Below are positions 34,042 to 45,722 of a stretch of DNA of 64,000 nt, in pieces; within the stretch, counting starts at the first letter, position 1, and the number at the start of each line of letters is the position of its first letter. The notes under the pieces were generated by a model. It was not told the origin of the DNA. It ran no database searches and saw nothing but the letters and a program-made list of their open reading frames with translations. Location: assembly GCA_903813345.2 (NCBI GenBank), contig CAIIXF020000010.1, positions 20,163,181 to 20,227,180 of the forward strand. The letters are read 5' to 3'. A program made the translations under genes and the position numbers. This stretch comes from Owenia fusiformis. Lineage: Eukaryota; Annelida; Polychaeta; Sabellida; Oweniidae.

Positions 34042-35320
34042 TTGCAGACACTAATTGATTGAGACAGTCTTACATACCAGAGGAAGAGGTTACAAAAATG
34101 TAAAGATTAACTAATTAAAGTCATCATAATATCAATTTCAGCAGATTAATTATAAATCCAGGAACAAGCATCTGGTTATTAAACTCATTAATATCTTATT
34201 AGCATACAGCAGGGTGTCTGTTATCTTGTTTCCCTCAAATAAAATATCATTGTTATCATGTTTAACAAATTGTAGAATAAAGGAAAATGGTGAAGTAGCA
34301 AGGAATTAAATACACGGGAGAGATATTTGGATTTTAAACCTTATAAAAACCCAAATTCTGAAGTTTATTTCATATTTTTGTGATCAATTCCAGTAAATGG
34401 CAAATATTTTTAGGTGTGATTTAAGCATAGGATGTGTTTCCCTTGGGTTCCTCTTTATGCCCCAGTCACACCAGCTATAAGTTTTCTCATGGTGAATTAC
34501 CATAATCTTGATGAGAATATTGCATAGTTTGTATATTAGAAGAGGATTTATGTTTTAGATAATGGCCTTAATTAATTAAATAACTGTTATAATTGCTATA
34601 TGAGACCCCTAAGTGTCAGAGTTCAGTACTAATGTTGCTTCAATACTGTGGACACCCTTATATTTTTCATAAACACACTACATGTGGGAAGGTATGTAGT
34701 TGAGGGGGGGGGGGGCTTACAAGGATTTGTACATAAGTTCTGTACATAAGAATGTACATAAGAATGAGCAAAATTAAGCTATTAGATGACATTGAAAAAC
34801 AGTTATATTTATCATAATTATCTAATAGATTATAATTTCAATTTAATAGATTATATTTATCATATAATTTATTCTTGTTACCTTTATCATCTATGGTTGT
34901 TACTGGTTTTGCAGTTATTTTAACCATATGTGTTTCGTGGTATTATAGCCTGGTTGGTAGATTTTTTCAAATATAGAGAGTTATCTTCAGAGTCCAGTTG
35001 TAATTATTTGTATAAACCTATATCTTGCTTAATAATTTAGGTGGCATATCACTGAACTCATGTTTAACAAGTTTTAATTGCTTCTTCTTCTGTATTATTT
35101 ATAGTTTTGGGATCTCTTATGATTATGTTGTTCAATGATTAATGTGACATACAAGTATAACAGTCAAAATAGTTAATTACATATTTATCACAAAATTGGA
35201 AGTTTAAAAATCTAAATAGAAAAAACACAAAATTCCGAATCTTAAAATCGTGATTTTTTCAAAATATTTAGTTTGTAAAAATATTGATTTTAATAGACCC
35301 TGTTATATTTTATGTTTCAG
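34042..35320. other. Gene-free stretch before the zinc-finger gene promoter
   Basis: AT-rich, with a 12 G run at 34704-34715 and TAATAGATTAT repeats at about 34819-34862. No gene seen. Confidence 0.4.
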
Positions 35321-35369
35321 ACTTGGCTTGGGCAAGGTTCCGTCAGACTGCAACTGCAATAGATGGCAT

Positions 35370-35594
35370 ATTTGACCAATCGGCTGCGATTGCTTCTACT
35401 CATTGCCGATACCATGCCAACATCATAGACGTGAGTTGCGAACATACATAGTGACGTCATTTTCCAAATTATTAAATTCATTCCACCAATCAGTGTTGGA
35501 GGTGGCCGTGTGTATGAGAACGATGACTCAAGAAAGATAGTCTATTGGTATAACACAGGGATTGTTCAATCAATCCCTCTTGGAGAGCAATAAG
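35370..35594 (+). promoter_or_regulatory. Probable promoter and first non-coding exon of the zinc-finger gene
   Basis: A locally GC-richer island in AT-rich DNA. It contains CCAAT at 35376-35380, a perfect CRE palindrome TGACGTCA at 35452-35459, a second CCAAT at 35486-35490, and the strong donor AAG|GTAAGT after 35594. Splicing from 35594 to the acceptor at 36265 places an in-frame TAA immediately upstream, making the ATG at 36336 the first in-frame start. An alternative exon with good borders lies at 35321-35430. No TATA box was found; the transcription start is not fixed. Confidence 0.45.
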
Positions 35595-36335
35595 GTAAGT
35601 TCACTCTTATTACGAGAGATTCAAGATTATTAGAGATTCTCATAAGCAAGACAACATACAATGAAATACAAAAACTACATTAATTACAATGTATGAATAA
35701 TGAAATATAAAGAAATAAGTAAAAGATGGTATAACATTATTGTAATTTCAGTGTATCAGCGTTTAAGAAAGGTTAGAAACAGTTCAATATGACTTGTATG
35801 ATATATGACAATAAAATAGAACGGATTGATTAAAAAAACTGAATACAAATTATTGTTTACATACTACTTCAAAATGTTCTGATTTTACAAGATAGGATTG
35901 ACACATAATTCAGATAGAGATGGCACAAACTATTCTTTCTCATTTTCTTTCAATTAAGTTCAGTTTATCAAAAAATTAGTCCCTTGTTATCATATTGCAT
36001 TGATTTCAGTCACAACAGCAACATACATGTAGATGATTATTTGTATTAAAGAATTATAAACGTATCTTACTTTAAAAATGTGAAACATAGCAGCAGTATC
36101 AAAACTATTGAAAAAAGCAAAAAATACAGTATATGTATAAAGTGAAAAATAAATGTTAAAAATAAATCCCATGATTCCATGCCTTCTTATAATAAATTAT
36201 TCTATTAATTTATCAAGTCAATTGAGATTGGTAATTGATATTTTCAGATATGTGTCTGTTTCAGGTACAGATGCCATCGACCAATCAGATTCATTCTCCA
36301 GGCTTGATTCTCCAAGCAGAAATCTCATTTCCTCC

Positions 36336-39300
36336 ATGGCAACTCAGGGCAACACTTCTACCTCTACTTCTCACAAATATACTCAGGGGCGCAATTTGCC
36401 AAAACACAGGGCAACTGCTCAATATATGTCAGAACATTTGCAGTATAGGGGACCTCCAAGCCCTACCTTTAATATGCACCCACCAGGCCCTGCCAACCTT
36501 ATGGGTCCACCAAGCCCTAGCCCACATCTCAACCCTGGGGGAAGACAAACAGAAACATTGAGGGACCTGTCAATTTCTCAATCAGAAAGAAGCCAAGATG
36601 CTGGAATAAATACTGTGAGGGATCGTTCATTTATGTCGTCTGATACCAAAGCACATACCTCTTATATGGTGAGACCTCCTGTGTATATTCCACACGAAGA
36701 GCCACACAGGCCTCTATATTCCACTTTGGCTCTAGGATCAAGACAAGCTCCTTACAGCCCTGGGGCACTGGATAAGCTCCACTCATTAGCACAAAGAGCA
36801 CCTAGTTTTATGGGTCGCTCTATATTCACGCCTGTTTTTTCAGGTCTTTCTCTACCTCATACTTCAAATTCAGTATTACGCATGTCAGCGTGCAACACTC
36901 AGGAATCTCACTCTCAGGAGAAGACTTTTGTCAAATATAATGACATGAATAACCAGGAGGACACTATTGTCAAAAATACTAACAATGCAAATCTTGCCAG
37001 AAATGGAATAGCTAGTAATGTAGATAATAGTAGTAGCATAGAGCATAATAGCAACATAGAGCATGATTGCAATATAGAACATAACAGCAATACAGTGCAT
37101 AATAGCGATATGGAACAAGAAAGCAATGTAGAATGTAACAGCAATATTTATAAAACAGTTGACACTAGCCAAAGCAGTATTATAAACAGACCTAGCAATT
37201 TGATAAATTATGATAGCAGCCATAGAGAAATGTACAGCAGCAATAATGAATTAAACAGTAATATCTCTTGTGAGAACAAATCCAGTGACAACATTCAAAG
37301 TGATGAAAATGTTATGAAAACAAATAGAAGCAAGAGAGAGAGTACAAGTAAAGTCACAATCAAACATAGAGTTGAAGATGGAAGCACAATCAAAGAGGAA
37401 ATTGCAGTTAGAGATGTTAGCACAATCCATGATGGAAGCACAATCAAAGAGGAAATTGCAGTTAGAGATGTTAGCACTATCAATGATGGAAGCACAATCA
37501 AAGAGGAAATTGCAGTTAGAGATGTTAGCACAATCCATGATGGAAGCACAATCAAAGAGGAAATTGCAGTTAGAGATGTTAGCACTATCAATGATGGAAG
37601 CACAATCAAAGATGGTAGCAGAGTCAGAGAAAAAAGCACAATCAAGGGAAAAGAGGGCATGGTTGGGGAAGAATCAAGAGCCATTAATATAACACATGAC
37701 AATGCTATAGAAAGTGACAAGAATACAGATGATTCAAGCCAGAAGGCATTTAATGAAAACAAAACTGAGAGCAAAAGTCTCAGTGCTCCTAAACATTTAA
37801 GCAGTTTCTCAATCTCAAGTTTACTCGAAACTAAAGACAAAGAAAAAAATGATTCTCACGATAAAGATAAAAATCCTGAGATATTTTCTGCCATGTCTCC
37901 ATTATATTGCAATACTAGTCAAACATCACCCCCTGTTAGCCAATGGTACCCACCTTATCTACCTCATCTCTCTACGGGACTTGCACCATACCCTTCATCA
38001 TATCACCATGGTAGGCCTCTGTTTTATGGAGCACCTGATCAAGCCAATTTACTGGTCAATAGAGGCGACCACCCTGGATATGCATATCACCCTTATTTCA
38101 CACATCCTAGATATTCACATAGAGATCTACTTTCATATGACAAAGCACCAAGATCTCGTCATACTTCTGAGCCCCTTATAAGGAAAAAGATAGATGTCAT
38201 GTCACCATTGAGGTCATCTGACATCATGATGCGTCATCAATCTCCAGAAATGGCGACCACTGTTAAACATGAAGCTGTACCTCATCTAGAGCCAAGTTCC
38301 CCCAAAATCATGATGTCACCTCGATTTATGGGTTCTCCTAACAGTGTTATGTCACCTCATAGTATGACATCACCAAGAAGTCTGATGTCATCTTCAAGTG
38401 TGACATCCCAACAAAGTTTGATATCAAAGCCAGATGAGATGCAACCTCCTGGAATAGACCTGACATCAGTAGGTGATGTCACATCTACCAGTGAAGACAC
38501 ACATTTATCTAAGGTATGACACAAAAATAAATAAAAAAATTATTAAAATTATTATTGTTCAGTTATTCTACTCCATCTCAAATGTGACATATACTTTGAA
38601 AATATGTACTGCAAACCTATTATCTTCACTCAATTATTCTTTAAATATGTATGAAAAGTAGCAAATTGTTCAACCCACTGACAGTGCACATTCTTCAATA
38701 GGCACCCAGTAGCCCAAACAGTGACGTTACAATAGGTGACAGTCTGGCTGCTAGAAGGGGCAGGGAGAGAACATGGCTGCCATGTGAGGTCTGCGGGAAG
38801 AAGTTTGATAGGCCATCTTTGCTGAGACGTCACACCAGGGTTCATACAGGTAAGTGCTCCCAATGCTACACTTAAAAATGCAAATTTAATCAGATATAAT
38901 GTACATTTATGTTACAAATTCCATTCTGTTTTTAGTGAATAGCCTACATGTTCATGGTTTCCTCATTTCATTTTTACAGCTCACAAGGTGGAATTGTTGT
39001 GATGGATTCAGATAATGTGAAAAAATTTGAATGATAATGTTTTGATGATGACTTAGCAGCTTGGCCGGTCTGCCATTCCTTGTTATATTTATTATATTTA
39101 TTATAAGGTACTTATATTGGATTATTTTTCAGGTGAAAAACCACATGCGTGTGAAGTGTGCAACAAGGCATTCTCAACATCAAGTTCCCTCAACACACAT
39201 CGCAGGATTCATTCTGGGGAGAAGCCACATCAATGTCAAGTCTGCGGAAAACGTTTCACCGCCAGCTCTAATTTGTATTATCACAGGATGACACACAATA

Positions 39301-41997
39301 AGGTAGGGATGACACACAATAAGTGATGACACATAATAATGTTAGGATGATACACAATAAAACGTAGAGGTGACGCACAATTACATAGGTATGAGCATGG
39401 GCTCATTCCAAAACCATGTTAGTTAGATCTAGTGAATGGAAAAAGATTTAAACATGTACATTTACAGGACATGCAATAAGTACTGATAAAAATGAAGTTA
39501 CCTTAATCGGTTGTTTTACATTTCTGAATGTCTTTTTAACTGTACATGTATATTGTTGAGTAATATTCTAATGTACTGTGAAAGTTTGAGAAAAATAACC
39601 AAGTTACAGCATTTTTATTGCACGCATGAAAAAGTACTGTATTGTTGTCGTCTTGTGTCACGTGGCATGCAGGCATCTGTCAAGGTGGCTGGGAGCCAGT
39701 AGTCAAACAAACAGTGGTACTGTTTGTTAACATTTCACTTATGATTTCTGCAGAATCTATACCTTATTTTTCAGGAAAAGCCTCATAAGTGTAAGCTGTG
39801 TTCAAAATCATTCCCCACACCTGGAGACCTCAAGAGCCACATGTATGTACACAATGGGTCCTGGCCATTCAAATGTGATATCTGCAACCGTGGATTCAGC
39901 AAACAAACCAACCTGAAGAACCATCTATTGTTGCATTCTGGTATGTACAAATGTCTCACTGTTTTCTGTTAACTCCTAAGTATTTCATGTAATATCATGG
40001 TAAAGGCATTTGATGATAGAATGGACTAAAGTACTATATCATATTTGCAAAGGTGATTTGTTGGCTGCCTTGGTGAGCCTATAAAATTACTTGTGTCTGT
40101 CTATTCTTCAGAATTCTCAGAATTTAGAATTCTGAGAAGTCTACGTAAGTAAACGAAATTGAAAAGTTGAAAATTGAACTACAAACTGTAACCTTCTGAG
40201 ATACATTCTGCATTCTACTAGGTTCAAAAATGTTACTTTTAAAATATTCAAAGTAAAGTCAAATGTGGCACAAAGTAGATTCCAAAATCAAATTCCTCCA
40301 GTGGACCAATCAGAATGTAATGTTTGACTGTGGCGGTTAGGTTAACACATCATCATTTGTATATTTCCAGGTGACAAGCCACATGAATGTGTCCTCTGTG
40401 GTAAAAGGTTTGCCCTGCAGTGCAATCTGCGCACTCACATCAAGACTCATCAAGGTATGTGTACAGGGGTGTAGCCAGTATTTAACCTCTTGACTACCTG
40501 GAGTGACAAGATTTCTCGTCACCTCAGAAATGACCTTGAAACCCAGAGTGACGAGAAAATCAGTCACAATTTATCACTAAAATTGCTCTTACATGTATTT
40601 GAACAATTTTCATCCTGTTTGCACAAAAATTGTTTTAAAATGTGTTGAAATGATCTCTGCCATCTAATTTAACTAAGTTGAACTAAGTTGTATAGGTCTG
40701 TACATGCACATTCAATAATCTATTGAAAGCCCATGGTATGTACTATGTAGTAAAATCTCAAAAAGTGGCAAAAATGAAAATTCTCTGGTTTCAACCGATT
40801 TTAGATTCTGGGATTCAAGAGGTTAATATTAGGAGAGGCAAAACTTAAATTGACGAGGAAAATTAAGCTTAAAGTTGTAATGAAAGAGCTTTACTCAATT
40901 AAGATTTATATCATACCTTACCTTATTAAGGTCACTCTTTACTATGGTGAAACACTAGAATTTCCTAAGTTTTATTTTATTGTATTATGTTACTGGGGAT
41001 TTAAAGTCAGCATGTATAAGTTTTTTTGAGTTTACAAGGTTCATGTGGGTCAATCCCATTGAGGTCAAGGTCATGCTACCATCTCCTATTAAAGGATCAA
41101 AATGCCATTTGGACAACATAAATACACACAAAAAACTCATGTAAACCATATCAAATAAGTAAATCCAGATTTATATAGTCCAGTAGAACATTGTAAAACA
41201 GGTCACTCTCATGGCTACTCACCCATCTTTGCATGCAGAGATTAAATGACATTTATTGCCAACCCAGTACCAGGAACCAGTACACACAATTTTCTGGCTT
41301 CAATCTGCGTTATCAAGTGTAACAAAAAATTGTCCTTCCTATTTTTTTATATTTGTAGAGATGATCCCTTTATTGATTATTTGTAAATGATGCAAAGTGA
41401 TACTTTAATGAATTCATCATTGTATATTGTATTTCAGGGGAGGCTCAGGAGGAATGCTTCAAATGTGGCAAGGTGTTCCTAGCCCTACATAGACAGATCA
41501 TCCAGGGTATGTGCAAGGAGTGCCTTCATGTACCACAAGGTCAAGCCATATCAAGAGGAGAGTTCATTCTAGGGGGCAGGCCATTAATAGATGGAGCTAG
41601 GCACCTTCTCACGGAGGGAGGAAGACTCATCACCCCTATGTTACCACATGGACTCAACCAATCAACCAATTTGGAACAGTCCAAGTATGGAAATGACGAT
41701 ATGAAAGGGGCGAATGGAGAAATCAAACCTGAGGAAAACAGTCATATAAATTCAAAAATCAAGCCCAGTATTTTTAGTGGTGTGTTTCCTGGAAATGGTG
41801 GCACATTACAAGAGAAGGAATTACTCATTCCAAAGTCTATGTCCAATCATAACTCAACATGCTACAATCCTTACAAATCTGAGTTTGAAGTCATGAAAGA
41901 AAATTCAAGTGTTCTGGAGTTTCATAGAGCTAGATCAGGTTTTGGAAAAGAAGGGAATGCGAGACCTTGGCCCAATGTACCACCACAGCACTTTTAG
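36336..41997 (+). CDS. C2H2 zinc-finger transcription factor with long disordered N-terminus
   Basis: Six coding exons join in frame: 36336-38513, 38702-38849, 39133-39302, 39775-39940, 40371-40454 and 41438-41997. They give 1101 aa. Residues 1-730 are low-complexity and Ser/His/Pro-rich. They include SNIEHNS-type 6-residue repeats and four 18-residue repeats of the form [17 protein letters not shown](H/N). Six Kruppel-type fingers follow: [40 protein letters not shown] and CVLCGKRF, each with the HxxxH pair and mostly TGEKP-like linkers. A last CFKCGK...CKEC pair follows. It is presumably a nuclear sequence-specific DNA-binding regulator. I do not recognise the orthologue. An out-of-frame ATG at 36271 in weak context opens a frame to 36561 that overlaps the true start, which could damp translation. 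The first-exon ATG choice is good but not proven. Confidence 0.88.
37377..37617 (+). repeat. 54 bp coding tandem repeat (18 residues)
   Basis: Four complete copies (37377-37592) and a partial fifth inside the large zinc-finger exon. Copies alternate between ending ACAATCCAT and ACTATCAAT, so the real period is 108 bp. Copies are almost identical at DNA level, including third codon positions, which indicates recent amplification. Confidence 0.95.
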
Positions 41998-42022
41998 TTA
42001 TGGGTACTGTGATGGATTTTAT

Positions 42023-42028
42023 AATAAA
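42023..42028 (+). promoter_or_regulatory. Poly(A) signal candidate of the zinc-finger gene
   Basis: AATAAA 26 bp after the stop codon at 41995-41997. Other AATAAA-like sites exist further on, so the usage is uncertain. Confidence 0.4.
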
Positions 42029-42368
42029 TTGCAGTGAACTTTATAACACATCCCAAGTTTCCTCAACCTCACTCAAGGTTAACATATTATTTACTTAATC
42101 AAAGATGTGTTCACTCAAGACAGGTTTTACTGTACATGTACCTTCTCCAGTACAGAGAAATCCAGGGACTACTGTATATTTAGTATACAAATACATGTAA
42201 ATCTTTAGTATCTCAGACATTATATATATATGATATTAATTAATATTAAGCATATTTTATACACTCTTCTACCTCGTACACATAAATGTACATTTACAAC
42301 AGTATTTTATTTTATACCGGTGCACACATGATATTGCAGTTTGTATGTTTTCTGCTGAATAGTGTTGT

Positions 42369-42546
42369 CCATATATGGTCTGCTGAGTATTGACTTCCAT
42401 ATGTGGCCTGTTAATAGTGTTGTCCATATATGGTCTGCTGAGTATTGACATCCATATGTGGTCTTTTGAATAGTGATGTCCATATATGGTCTGCTGAATA
42501 GTGACTTCCATATTTGGTCTGCTGAATAGTGATGTCTATATATGGT
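42369..42546. repeat. 28 bp minisatellite built on CArG boxes
   Basis: Seven units spaced 27-28 bp start at about 42369, 42397, 42424, 42452, 42480, 42508 and 42536. Cores: CCATATATGG (42369, 42424, 42480), CCATATTTGG (42508), CCATATGTGG (42397, 42452) and CTATATATGG (42536). Four match the serum-response-factor consensus CC(A/T)6GG. The array lies about 370 bp after the zinc-finger gene stop. Confidence 0.9.
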
Positions 42547-43069
42547 AATATATATCCCAGGAAGCACTCATACAAACAAGCATTATGTTTTAGTATGGGA
42601 ATCTTTGTGATTTTCGAGAAGACTTGTTGTATGTACTTAGTACTAGATTATTCTCCAGAAATACGGTATTTAGCTGCTGCAATGTTATTTTCTTTTAGAA
42701 TATATGTTTTTTGATAATTGTTATGTAATATAGTAAATCAATCTATAGAAAGTATGAATGGATTAAAACATTGCCATGGAATCTCATTGAAAACAGAACT
42801 CTGTTTTTGTTTTTTTAATACAGTGTAGTTGTTAACCAGATTTAACTAATTTCTTTTGTCAATAACAAATACTTTGAATGGGTATAGCCCTCAAATTGAA
42901 GAAATTTAACTGAAAAGTCAACTAATTTTGTGAGTGTAAAACTACCTTAAGATAGGGCAGAGAACAGTTCAGTAAGCTGGCTAATTCAAATGCCCGTTTG
43001 AAAACAGCAGAGAGCAAATCTAACCACCATTGAAGCAAAATCCACTTTGTGATATAGCCATGTTATACT
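42547..43069. other. Gene-free stretch
   Basis: AT-rich, no features recognised. Confidence 0.4.
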
Positions 43070-43205
43070 TTATGTGTCAAAACCTCAAGTGTTGACACAT
43101 TGTGATTCTCCATCTTTTTGTGGATGGTGTTCAGGGATTGGCAGTGTTCGGTGTTCAGCATCTGTAACAAATTGCAGATGGAGACATTTTGCATGTTAAT
43201 GCCTT
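43070..43205. repeat. Interspersed repeat family C, copy 2
   Basis: Shares GTTCGGTGTTCAGCATCTGTAACAAAT-like and TTTGCATGTTAATGCCTTG text with the copy at 33741-33885. Non-coding. Confidence 0.55.
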
Positions 43206-43804
43206 GTTAATATACTGTATGTGTTAAAATATTAAATCATATGTTGGACAGGCATATATATTTTCCACCTGCCATCAGAGGTTTTCACCACCCACAGGTC
43301 ACATACCAGTGAATGGAAAAAAAATCATTTAACTTGTTCTAACTTAGCATTCAATTGACATAACTAAACTGAAAGGAGCTCAAGGTATTTATTCAGTGAC
43401 AAAAGATGGCTTTTTATTTTCAGTCATCAAGCCCTAGATGTGTAATTACATCAATTGTATTGAGTCAAGATTAGTTAGTAAATATACAAAATCCATCAAT
43501 TATTAAATGGCATAGCGGAAAAACGCAGGGTGTAATGATGGACTGAATGGTATCTGGGAAAATGATAAAAGCACCGAGTGTTGATTTTTACTCACCCATC
43601 TTAAATATGCAATTTATAAATGCCAATTAATTAGTTGTTGAAACCTATATTTCTGGTTTTTATACATTTGATAAATACAGATGGCAGCACCTGACAATGA
43701 ATGCGATGCTGTATTGTTGTAGAATACATATATGTATAGGATCTGCCAATTCTAAGAATACAACTTAATAGCTTCATCTCATGTTTTTCCTGTCATTGTT
43801 ATTA

Positions 43805-44395
43805 TGTCACCACAAAAAAATGGTGACATATTGTTATGGTCTCTGGTTTTGGTTGTTGGTGGTTGCAGATAGGCGTCTGTAACAAATTCTTACAACTTCC
43901 AATAACTAAAAAATACTGTTTAGACTGACTTCAATTTTTTTCAAAATCACCTACATGTTTTCAGAAGTTCAAATCCAAATCTGACATTATATTTAAGATT
44001 TAACCTTTAATGACCCTTTCAAGGTCAGAAAGGTCTTTTTTCAACTTGCTTCAAACTGACCAATTTTTTTCAAAATCATCTACAAGTTATCAGAAGTTCA
44101 AAGTTATCTCAAGGTCAAAATAGGTCAAAAAGGTGTTTTTTCAACTTGCTTTGAATTGACCAAATTTAAAAAAAAAATCATCTACAAGTTCTCAACAGTT
44201 TAAATCTGACTATAGATTTGACCTTCAATGACATTCACAAGGTAAAAAAAGATTTGACCTTCAATGACATTCTTAAAGTCAAAAAGGTCTTTTTTCATCT
44301 TGCTTCAAATTGACCAATTTTTTTCAAAATCATCTACAAGTTCTCAGAAGTTCAAATCTGACTTGACATTTTGTCATGTTAATGCCGTGTATTTT
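43805..44395. repeat. Interspersed repeat family C, copy 3, with inner tandem repeat
   Basis: Starts GTCACCACAAAAAAATGGTG and ends TTGTCATGTTAATGCC. Between these, 43921-44364 holds about three and a half diverged units of 110-150 bp, each containing CAACTTGCTTCAAA, TTTTTTTCAAAATCATCTAC and AGTTCTCAGAAGTTCAAATC-like text and AAGGTCAAAAAGGTC. Confidence 0.7.
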
Positions 44396-45057
44396 ATCTA
44401 TTATATTGTTATTACTTTTATATGCTAGTGAATTAAAGTTATTGAACTAGGATATTGATGTATATTTAAACTTCTTAAGAATGAATGTTGTTAAAAAACT
44501 ATATTGGTAGTTACACATTTTCTGCATGTAAGAAACATTGGCATAATTTGTATAAGACACTTTCTTAAAGGCGCCCTATATATTTTGAAAAGATAATTTA
44601 TTCATTTTAAAGTGTTTTTTTATATGGGGCCTTTAACCTATTGAACAAGAGTGCGAGGAAATGCATGTAAAACAACCCAAACAATCTTTATTTATTTTAA
44701 TATGTATTTTAATATAGTTTCACTTGTATAATACATTTTGTTACACATACAGATATAGATTTTAGTTAAATACAACCAGCAAATGGTGGCTTACAAGACT
44801 TGATATGATCGTCTATGAGTCTTTCTATTAGTTAATATCTAAGAATTAAATATGTATAACTTTTGTACATTAATAAAACAGAGTACTATGTTACATCTTA
44901 CAGAATAATATTAATTGTATAGAATCACATATTTCATTGAATATCTTTCAAGACCAAATTATCTTCAAGATTTCAAGATAGAAATGTGAGATTGTTATGT
45001 ACATGTACATAAGATCATATTATTATACAGTATACATATGCTGATATAAACTGTGTT
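44396..45057. other. Gene-free stretch; old DEG/ENaC 3' UTR
   Basis: AT-rich sequence downstream, on the minus strand, of the pre-insertion stop codon of the DEG/ENaC gene. No other gene seen. Confidence 0.4.
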
Positions 45058-45131
45058 TTACTTATGTACAGTGAAGACACTATTAATCTCTTGGTTGTCT
45101 TCTGGCCCCTGTTTGCCATGATTTACACCTT
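45058..45131 (-). pseudogene. Stranded former C-terminal coding end of the DEG/ENaC channel
   Basis: On the minus strand the target-site duplication at 45116-45131 is followed in the channel's reading frame by KQGPEDNQEINSVFTVHK and a TAA at 45058-45060. This is the natural end of the channel gene before the Penelope-like insertion. It is now cut off from the rest by 591 bp and a new in-frame stop. Confidence 0.85.
45116..45131. repeat. Target-site duplication, left copy
   Basis: CCATGATTTACACCTT, identical to 45723-45738. The two copies bracket the inserted retroelement exactly. Confidence 0.92.
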
Positions 45132-45722
45132 AATTAATTATATTTTCCTTTTGTCTTAACCATACCTTGTTTTTTAATTTGTGACGTTTCGTCCAGCATG
45201 GTCGCTTGACTTTTTCGAACTGCTTGAAGTTGATACTTGATCTTGAGAGTTAATTAGCACTTTATTCCACAAACTTGATAATTCGTGATTGCCTGAGTCT
45301 CTATTCATACACTGTTTTTCTTTCTTTATGTAAATTGCCTCTTTTATCCACCGTTTATTTCTCTGACCTTCATTGTCTATAACCTTGACATTATCCCAAT
45401 CAACTACATGGTTCATCTGACGCACATGATCAGTGACTGCTGATTTCCCATATGATGACTGGGCTTCTTTCCTAACACTTCTTGTATACCTAGTCAGTCC
45501 ACAATCAGAGACATCAATCAGAGACTCAGGCAATCACGAATTATCAAGTTTGTGGAATAAAGTGCTAATTAACTCTCAAGATCAAGTATCAACTTCAAGC
45601 AGTTCGAAAAAGTCAAGCGACCATGCTGGACGAAACGTCACAAATTAAAAAACAAGGTATGGTTAAGACAAAAGGAAAATATGATTAATTTAGAAAGACT
45701 AACCAGATGAATTTATTTAGAA
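45132..45722 (-). mobile_element. Truncated Penelope-like retroelement with inverted 3' end
   Basis: 591 bp insertion. A minus-strand frame (45174-45533) encodes 119 residues matching the C-terminal part of a Penelope-like element GIY-YIG endonuclease region: AVTDHVRQMNHVVDWDNVKV, then KRWIKEAIYI, then MNRDSGNHELSSLWNKVL. The reverse transcriptase and the GIY-YIG catalytic start are missing, so it is a dead 5'-truncated copy. The 3' end is present twice in opposite orientation: 45132-45302 and 45520-45690 are 171 bp inverted repeats with at least one mismatch, spaced by 217 bp. A further 32 bp (45691-45722) extends the inverted copy. Family assignment is from recognised motifs; insertion borders are fixed by the 16 bp duplication. 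Confidence 0.82.

Noticed and set aside
35321-35430. Exon-like segment as a coding exon of the zinc-finger gene
   Set aside because: The only fully open frame would enter the next exon in the wrong phase and stop at 36561; at best it is non-coding.
37251-37840. Antisense open frames opposite the zinc-finger exon (95 and 181 codons)
   Set aside because: They exist because the 54 bp coding repeat keeps the other strand free of stops; their translations are just the repeat read backwards.
45433-45648. 71-codon plus-strand frame encoding an endonuclease-like C-terminus
   Set aside because: It is the inverted arm of the Penelope-like fragment, not a separate gene.
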